Positions 59,901 through 64,000 of a DNA stretch of 64,000 nucleotides are shown one piece after another. The stretch comes from Streptococcus suis (GTDB lineage: Bacteria > Bacillota > Bacilli > Lactobacillales > Streptococcaceae): NCBI GenBank assembly GCA_024583055.1, contig CP102145.1:434001-498000 (forward strand), in the 5' to 3' direction. The position numbers were made by a program, and so were the translations under genes. Each line of letters begins with the position of its first letter. The stretch's first letter is position 1. Below the pieces are notes generated by a model. That model made no database searches and had not been told where the DNA came from. It saw only the letters and a program-made list of their open reading frames with translations.

Positions 59901-60505
59901 ACCTGATTGTCTAACTCATAGATAATATCGTCCAAACGATCCAAATTTCCCTGAGCCTGGGCTAACTTGCTCTCGGTTTCTTTCTTTCTGGTCTTGTACT
60001 TGAGGACACCAGCCGCCTCCTCAAAAATAGCTCTGCGTTCTTCCGGCTTGGAATTAAAAATCGCCTCAACCCGACCTTGGGAAATAATAGAAAATGAATC
60101 CCGTCCCAGACCAGTATCCATGAAAAGGTCATGCACATCCCGCAGGCGAACTTTTTTCCCGTCAATCAGATACTCGCTGTCGCCCGACCGATAAATCTGG
60201 CGCTCCACCTTGATTTCTTTTTCCTTCCCAGCAATAAAGCCAGAAGAATTATCCAGCGTCACCGTCACCGATGCGTAATTGAGCGGCTTCCGATTTTCCG
60301 TCCCTGCAAAGATGACATCCGGCATCTTGCCACCGCGTAGGCTCTTGGCAGATGACTCACCCAGTGCCCAACGCAGACTTTCTGTAATATTGGATTTGCC
60401 TGAGCCATTGGGACCGACAACGGCCGTCACTCCACGGTCAAAAACCACCTTGGTCTTGTCCGCAAAGGACTTAAAGCCCTGCATTTCAATTGATTTCAGA
60501 TACAT
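56972..60505 (-). CDS. smc: chromosome partition protein SMC
   Basis: A 1177-residue condensin ATPase. Walker A GPNGSGKSNITES (32-44), Q-loop region, long coiled coil (about 170-500), hinge (about 505-670, GGIIGAVSEQL... GGAGQNVIV), returning coiled coil (about 675-1000), ABC signature LNLMSGGEKALSALALLF and Walker B FVILDEVEAALDEANV near the C-terminus. It starts 2 bases after the rnc stop. With rnc, two HAD genes and ftsY it forms the usual streptococcal unit. Confidence 0.96.
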   Translation of the reverse strand: MYLKSIEMQGFKSFADKTKVVFDRGVTAVVGPNGSGKSNITESLRWALGESSAKSLRGGKMPDVIFAGTENRKPLNYASVTVTLDNSSGFIAGKEKEIKVERQIYRSGDSEYLIDGKKVRLRDVHDLFMDTGLGRDSFSIISQGRVEAIFNSKPEERRAIFEEAAGVLKYKTRKKETESKLAQAQGNLDRLDDIIYELDNQVKPLEKQAQTAKKFLKLDAERKELYLDVLVAQLKGSKERLTAKEAELAQVKADLTTYYQQRDQLEEENQRLKSHRHALSQQMEREQAVLLDLTKLISDLERKIEVHKLESSQNEISRQEAEVRLQSMQDKLATVREEVAKKTAAMIELEEKLSALKAEIAAVDKEISYFSEDPDQVLDHLREQYVALMQAEAEASNRLTKLQQEIANQISLSESKSEELTRLQAEKETAEKEQAAGQTRLAETEQHLRDLLTDYRQAEMQVSQAEQAYKEQQSAMFDLLDAIKSKQARQSSLEAILKNHSNFYAGVKAVLQVAPTIGGIIGAVSEQLTFDTRYQTALEIALGGAGQNVIVADESTAKRAIAYLKDKRQGRATFLPLTTIKPRSLANQQLAILQATPGFLGMASDLVTYQAHLENIFQNLLGTIAIFETIDQANQAARATKFQVRIVTMDGSEIRPGGAFAGGSNRNNNTTFIKPELDALVGEIAELSRKQKEQESLVASRKEDLDQTRSTLEEIKSQGEEARLAQQSAQIHLEQAEQHLGQVRARYDLQISQVSPEILSELQEQADKEITLVDSLNQKKAQLEEQIQQVRDDRDSIQESLERLRNQKSQLTLEQTEWTSQLRFEQTDLRRLQDEQVAIEKEILMLQDVIDQKLVALEDTSLDVLEEQLQAATTKQTDTNQILIRLKFELEDIEGQFEDLEGRLQQARAKNDDLIRKQAKLEADVEQFSDRLRHLLTNLTEQFKLTFEAAQSQAKLVDDLPLAEQALKDLERAIRALGPINLDAIEQYDEVNSRLIFLNEQRADILSARDLLLETIHEMDDEVKERFKATFESIRGSFKQTFRQMFGGGSADLILTDNDILTAGVEISVQPPGKKIQSLNLMSGGEKALSALALLFSIIRVKTIPFVILDEVEAALDEANVKRFGDYLNRFDKESQFIVVTHRKGTMAAADAMYGVTMQESGVSKIVSVKLKDVEKL

Positions 60506-60507
60506 AC

Positions 60508-61194
60508 TTATCCTCTAGCCTCCACAGCATTTTTTGCGGCGGCTTGTTCAGCTAATTTCTTGGATCGACCAGTACCTCGACCGATGACACGACCGTCTGC
60601 TGATACTTCGACTTCAAAGGTCTTGTCATGAGCAGGTCCAGACTCCGCAACGACTTGGTAGGAAATCACAATCTCTCCGTTGACCTGCAAGAGTTCTTGC
60701 AAGGTTGTCTTGTAGTCGGTCACGCGCTCAAAATTCCCCTCTTCCAGACGAGGAATCATGACCTTATGGATAAAGTCCTCCACGGTCTTTTCTCCCTTGT
60801 CCAATAGCAGAGCTCCTAAGAAAGCCTCGAAAGCATCTCCCAAAATGGTATCACGATTGCGCCCCCCAGACTTCTCTTCTCCTCTACCAAGACGAAGGAA
60901 GCTATCAAAGCCACAGGCACGCGAAAAACCAGCCAAGGACTCCTCACGAACAAAGGTCGAACGCAACTTGGACATCTCCCCTTCCGGTCTATCCGGATAT
61001 TTTTTATAGAGGTACTTGGAAATCATCAATTGGAGAACAGCGTCTCCTAAAAATTCCAAGCGTTCATTATGTGAAATTTTTAGAAGGCGATGCTCATTGG
61101 CATAAGAAGTATGGGTAAAAGCCGTTTCCAACAAATTCAAATCCGAAAAATCAATCCCAAAATCCGCCAAAAGTTTTTTATGTAAATCTTTCAT
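60508..61194 (-). CDS. rnc: ribonuclease III
   Basis: A 228-residue double-strand-specific RNase. The catalytic domain has the signature [21 protein letters not shown] (about 43-63), with the second acidic cluster [15 protein letters not shown] near 118. The C-terminal dsRNA-binding domain (about 155-225) includes [11 protein letters not shown] and [21 protein letters not shown]. The second of two adjacent ATGs (61194) fits the AGGAG site best. First gene of rnc-smc-HAD-HAD-ftsY. Confidence 0.95.
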   Translation of the reverse strand: MKDLHKKLLADFGIDFSDLNLLETAFTHTSYANEHRLLKISHNERLEFLGDAVLQLMISKYLYKKYPDRPEGEMSKLRSTFVREESLAGFSRACGFDSFLRLGRGEEKSGGRNRDTILGDAFEAFLGALLLDKGEKTVEDFIHKVMIPRLEEGNFERVTDYKTTLQELLQVNGEIVISYQVVAESGPAHDKTFEVEVSADGRVIGRGTGRSKKLAEQAAAKNAVEARG

Positions 61195-61259
61195 CATCTA
61201 ACTCCTTTCTAAAGAGTAATCCTTACAAAATAGAAGTTTCAAATTCACTTCATCCTAAT

Positions 61260-61268
61260 ATTATACCA
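61260..61268 (-). promoter_or_regulatory. extended -10 promoter of rnc
   Basis: On the minus strand TGG-TATAAT, about 65 bases before the rnc start. No clear -35 is present. Confidence 0.6.
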
Positions 61269-61337
61269 CATTTCCCACAGGACTTCCCTCTGGAACTGAA
61301 CATTCAACAAATAGCCCTCTTCATCTTTTTGCAAACA

Positions 61338-61366
61338 TTTACATATCCATCCTTTTTCGATAAAAT
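61338..61366 (+). promoter_or_regulatory. promoter of the acyltransferase gene
   Basis: TTTACA (61338-61343), a 17-base spacer, TAAAAT (61361-61366). It is followed by GGGAG 6 bases before the ATG at 61391. Confidence 0.72.
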
Positions 61367-61390
61367 GGAAGAAAAAAGAAGGGAGTTAAC

Positions 61391-62389
61391 ATGCAAAACA
61401 AACCAAAACCACTCAACACCTCGCTCCTCTCCCTCCTGCAATTTATGGGAGCTGTTTTAGTCATTGCTCTCCATTGTCGCAGACTATTTGAAGTAGACCA
61501 GCTCCACTTCATCCAAAAATCCATCTTTAGTCGCATGGTGGTTCCCTACTTCATGGTTACAGCCAGCTTCTTCCTCCGACGCAACTACCCCAGCCTTTCC
61601 AAACAATACCTGATCCGCTACAGCAAGCAGTACCTGACCTGGTCCGCCCTCTACCTCCCCTTCTTCCTCATCTACTTGACATTCCAAGAAATCCCCCTCC
61701 CCTACTATCCCCTCGCCCTACTAGTCGGACTGACCTACACCGGCACCAGCTACCAACTCTGGTACATGCCCGCCTTCCTGCTAGGTCTTGTCCTCGTCCA
61801 CTATTCTTTAAGGAAATGGGGCTGGCGCATCACAGCATGTCTAGCCTGCCTCCTCTATCTCCTAGGCTCAGTTGAAACCTACTCCTCCTACCTGGCAGAA
61901 TCGGCTTTACTAACCGCATTTGAACACTACAAAACCTTCTTTTTCACCAGCCGCAACGGCCTCTTCTACGCACCGATTTTTGTCCTGACAGGCTTTTATC
62001 TAGCCGACAAACTCAATCAACCTTTTTTCCAACACCGACAAAAAACCAAACTACTTGTCTGCATAGCTCTTTTAACTTTTGAGGCTACAATCATCTATCT
62101 CAATCAGGGCTACGACAAGAACTTTCTATTTAGCCTAATTCCATTCACAGCCTATCTAGTCGCTTGGACCCTAACCACAGACCTCTTCCGCCAGAAAAAA
62201 TTCCAATTTCTAAAGGAATATGCCAGTTACTATTATTTTATCCATGTTATCCCAGTCGAAGTCAGCTTTTTCTTCCTAGAAACTAGTTCCCTGACCAAAA
62301 TACAGCAAGGTTGGTTAGTCTTCCTTATCACCATCATCACTTGCCAACTGCTCAGCTGGTTAATCATTAAGCACAAAAGAACCTTGTAA
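61391..62389 (+). CDS. acyltransferase-3 family membrane protein
   Basis: A 332-residue integral membrane protein with about ten hydrophobic helices. It resembles the acyltransferase-3 family: SLLQFMGAVLVIALHCRRLFEV at the start (the His of the ALHC motif in helix 1), an Arg-rich loop RMVVPYFMVTASFFLRRNY, and YQLWYMPAFLLGLVLVHYSL in the middle. This group includes O-acetyltransferases of cell-wall or surface sugars and the membrane half of VanT-type racemases. The target is unknown. It is transcribed alone between divergent rnc and a convergent regulator gene. C,T-rich codon use (CTC, CTA, CTG Leu) differs somewhat from neighbours. Confidence 0.82.
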   Translation: MQNKPKPLNTSLLSLLQFMGAVLVIALHCRRLFEVDQLHFIQKSIFSRMVVPYFMVTASFFLRRNYPSLSKQYLIRYSKQYLTWSALYLPFFLIYLTFQEIPLPYYPLALLVGLTYTGTSYQLWYMPAFLLGLVLVHYSLRKWGWRITACLACLLYLLGSVETYSSYLAESALLTAFEHYKTFFFTSRNGLFYAPIFVLTGFYLADKLNQPFFQHRQKTKLLVCIALLTFEATIIYLNQGYDKNFLFSLIPFTAYLVAWTLTTDLFRQKKFQFLKEYASYYYFIHVIPVEVSFFFLETSSLTKIQQGWLVFLITIITCQLLSWLIIKHKRTL

Positions 62390-62411
62390 GATCTAACTTA
62401 CAAGGCTTTTT
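62382..62411. terminator. bidirectional terminator between convergent genes
   Basis: A perfect 9-bp stem (62382-62390 and 62397-62405), followed by a T-run on plus. The plus-strand stop codon lies within the left arm. Confidence 0.85.
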
Positions 62412-63451
62412 TACAAATCAAAATCCTCTTTCAACTTATCAATCACCTCTTGGAGCAAATCTTGATTGACACTGTATTTGACATCACTATTTTTTGTATT
62501 GAAGAGAAGTAAGTCACCGTTAATCAGCTTTTGGGTGTGGAAAGACACTGCCGCCCCTGTGATATTGAGTCGTTCTGCAATGTCCTTGCTCTTGGCATGG
62601 GGCTTGGTCAGTTCCACCAAGACCTGATAACGCGTACTATCGCTGATAACCTTGAGGACATTAGTCAAGTCATCTATATCCAATTCCTCATTAGACAGCA
62701 AAATCTGGTCGATCCGACAGGAAGCCAAAAGAGCGACTTTCATATTGTCAAACTGCTCATTGCCGTAATAGGCAAACCAGAAACACCATGGACTGAGGAC
62801 AAAAAATGGGGCATTTTCTACACCCAAGCTATCCAAGCTAGTCATGGCTAACTGCTTGGATTCTCTGTAGAGTTGTTCAATGTCAAAGTTTCTAGCAAAG
62901 GCTTCCCGCTCTGCTCTTGCCCCTTCAAAGTAAGGCTGATAGATTGGCAGCATCTTATCCAAGAGATGGACAGACCGCTCAACTGTTTCCAAGGGATTGC
63001 GGATAGCCAATGACCAGTACCACTTATCTGCCGGCTTTTTATCCGTTTTTTCCAAAAGTTCCATGAGGCTGAGGGTCTTCTCATGATGTCCGTCATTTTC
63101 AGATGCCAACATGGTTCGCATGGCATCTTCTACTTCTTCTTGAGACAGCTTTAAAATCAACTGACAGGTTTCCTCAACCGTCTTTGGATCCTGCCCATCA
63201 TTCAAGAGATAGAAATAAAGACTATGCAAAATGTTAAAAATATATCCCCAGACAAAGACTTGATTGACTTCCTGACGAAAATCTGCCAACTTTTCTTCCA
63301 TCTCATCACGAATGTCCAAGGCATCTTTGAGAATGTCTTTTTCTTTCTGTGAAAAATCCGCCTCAAACGGCTCTTCACGATCCTTGACAATCAAGGGAAT
63401 GAACAGTTTTTCTACAATTTCACTGCGGTAATCACGGTAATCTAATTTCAT
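62411..63451 (-). CDS. ArsR-type winged-helix regulator with a long N-terminal domain
   Basis: A 346-residue protein. The C-terminal ~90 residues are an ArsR-type winged helix: LTNVLKVISDSTRYQVLVELTKPHAKSKDIAERLNITGAAVSFHTQKLINGDLL. The N-terminal ~240 residues are helical and acidic (for example DREEPFEADFSQKEKDILKDALDIRDEMEEKL) and do not resemble a domain I know. No metal-binding Cys pair of classic ArsR sensors is obvious. It follows the MFS gene closely, so it probably controls that transporter. The ATG at 63451 fits the AGAAAG site; 63457 is possible. Confidence 0.8.
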   Translation of the reverse strand: MKLDYRDYRSEIVEKLFIPLIVKDREEPFEADFSQKEKDILKDALDIRDEMEEKLADFRQEVNQVFVWGYIFNILHSLYFYLLNDGQDPKTVEETCQLILKLSQEEVEDAMRTMLASENDGHHEKTLSLMELLEKTDKKPADKWYWSLAIRNPLETVERSVHLLDKMLPIYQPYFEGARAEREAFARNFDIEQLYRESKQLAMTSLDSLGVENAPFFVLSPWCFWFAYYGNEQFDNMKVALLASCRIDQILLSNEELDIDDLTNVLKVISDSTRYQVLVELTKPHAKSKDIAERLNITGAAVSFHTQKLINGDLLLFNTKNSDVKYSVNQDLLQEVIDKLKEDFDL

Positions 63452-63462
63452 ACGCATACTTT

Positions 63463-63999
63463 CTAAGCTTTAACAACTACTTCATTTTTAGGCCTACGCC
63501 CCACAAGAATAGTATAGCTTACTAGTCCTACAGAAAGCAAGAGGAAGATAAGGGAAATGCTTGTAACAGATAAGATTGTTACCATAAGGGCGACCAAGGC
63601 TTGACCTGCAAGCATCCCAATATTAAATATGGTCCCCATTCCTGCATTGATAGTCGCCAATTTATCCTCGGGTAGTTCATTCATTATCAGGGCATACAAT
63701 TTGGGATTGATAATACCAGTCGTCATGGTAGTGACTAAGATAGTCGCCATCACAATATAAATATTATGAAGGTAGAAGCCAACAAACAGGATGACCGACA
63801 AAACTGTACAACACTTGAGCAGATTTGACAAGCTGACATGTTTGAAGAAAGCCATACCTAGACTAGATCCAAGGATGTAGCCGACAGAAAATAGATTAAA
63901 GACCAAGGCAAGAGTTATGCCAGAATTGACAATCATGAAGTCTGAAAACTCCTTCATAGCCAGGATAACCAAGGGAGGTACGGCACTGCCAACCGTATT
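63463..63999 (-). CDS. MFS transporter (C-terminal part, cut by window edge)
   Basis: The last 178 residues of a major facilitator protein, open to the right edge of the window. About five to six helices are visible, with the conserved loop region FNLFSVGYILGSSLGMAFFKHVSL typical of the second half of MFS proteins. The C-terminus is basic (GRRPKNEVVVKA). It is upstream of the ArsR-type regulator by about 11 bases, in the same direction. It resembles drug-efflux MFS members, but the substrate cannot be read from this part. Confidence 0.85.
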   Translation of the reverse strand, partial: NTVGSAVPPLVILAMKEFSDFMIVNSGITLALVFNLFSVGYILGSSLGMAFFKHVSLSNLLKCCTVLSVILFVGFYLHNIYIVMATILVTTMTTGIINPKLYALIMNELPEDKLATINAGMGTIFNIGMLAGQALVALMVTILSVTSISLIFLLLSVGLVSYTILVGRRPKNEVVVKA

Positions 64000-64000
64000 G

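Overview
The window is about 64 kb of chromosome from a low-GC Gram-positive coccus, almost certainly a Streptococcus, and most like Streptococcus suis. The evidence is gene order: an F-ATPase operon beginning with atpE (E-B-F-H-A-G-D-C), murA-epuA-endA, rnc-smc-HAD-HAD-ftsY, pheS-GNAT-pheT behind a T-box, glpK-glpO, H2O-forming-type NADH oxidase, and strong AGGAGG ribosome sites. Species assignment is inference. Most genes lie on the minus strand. No rRNA, tRNA, CRISPR array or prophage was seen.

Layout: 1-2.3 kb holds the end of an oligoendopeptidase F gene, an esterase and a ring-cleaving-dioxygenase-like gene broken by one in-frame stop codon. 2.5-9.6 kb is a glycerol block: glpK, glpO and two homologous small membrane proteins that stand where glpF often stands, preceded by an Mga-like regulator and a cysteine-lacking NADH-oxidase-like flavoprotein. 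9.6-17.3 kb carries dapA, a small membrane protein and asd (lysine/threonine branch), an intact IS30-family insertion, a DUF1722 gene, a frameshifted DUF3592-like gene and pcrA. 17.4-24.7 kb has nox, a hotdog thioesterase, two small hypothetical genes and the T-box-controlled pheS / GNAT / pheT group. A 0.4 kb array of large palindromes lies between pheS and the GNAT gene.

24.7-38.5 kb is a complete glucuronide-utilisation regulon: a GPH-type importer, beta-glucuronidase, uxaC, uxuB, uxuA, kdgK and kdgA, a GntR/FadR-type regulator, a HAD hydrolase and two tandem GH3 glycosidases. The two operon promoters have the same architecture: TTGACA, a 17-bp spacer filled by the palindrome TCATCAGATGA, then the -10. 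Each also has a CcpA (cre) match just downstream. Imported glucuronides would be cut to glucuronate, isomerised, reduced, dehydrated to 2-keto-3-deoxygluconate, phosphorylated and split to pyruvate and glyceraldehyde-3-phosphate.

38.6-50.8 kb is housekeeping: endA-epuA-murA, a DUF1146 protein, the whole F-ATPase operon, a diacylglycerol kinase and ligA. ligA and the DUF1146 gene both appear to be leaderless. 51-54 kb (plus strand) has a 44-residue protein, zwf, an AlkD-like DNA glycosylase and a RimJ-type acetyltransferase. 54-64 kb has ftsY, two Cof-type phosphatases, smc, rnc, an acyltransferase-3 membrane protein, an ArsR-type regulator with a long N-terminal part and the end of an MFS transporter cut by the window edge.

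The least explained items are the palindrome array at 23.0-23.4 kb, the two-component small membrane protein pair in the glycerol operon, the hairpin cluster after dapA, the IS30 insertion with 13-bp flanking repeats, and the GH3 pair attached to glucuronate catabolism.
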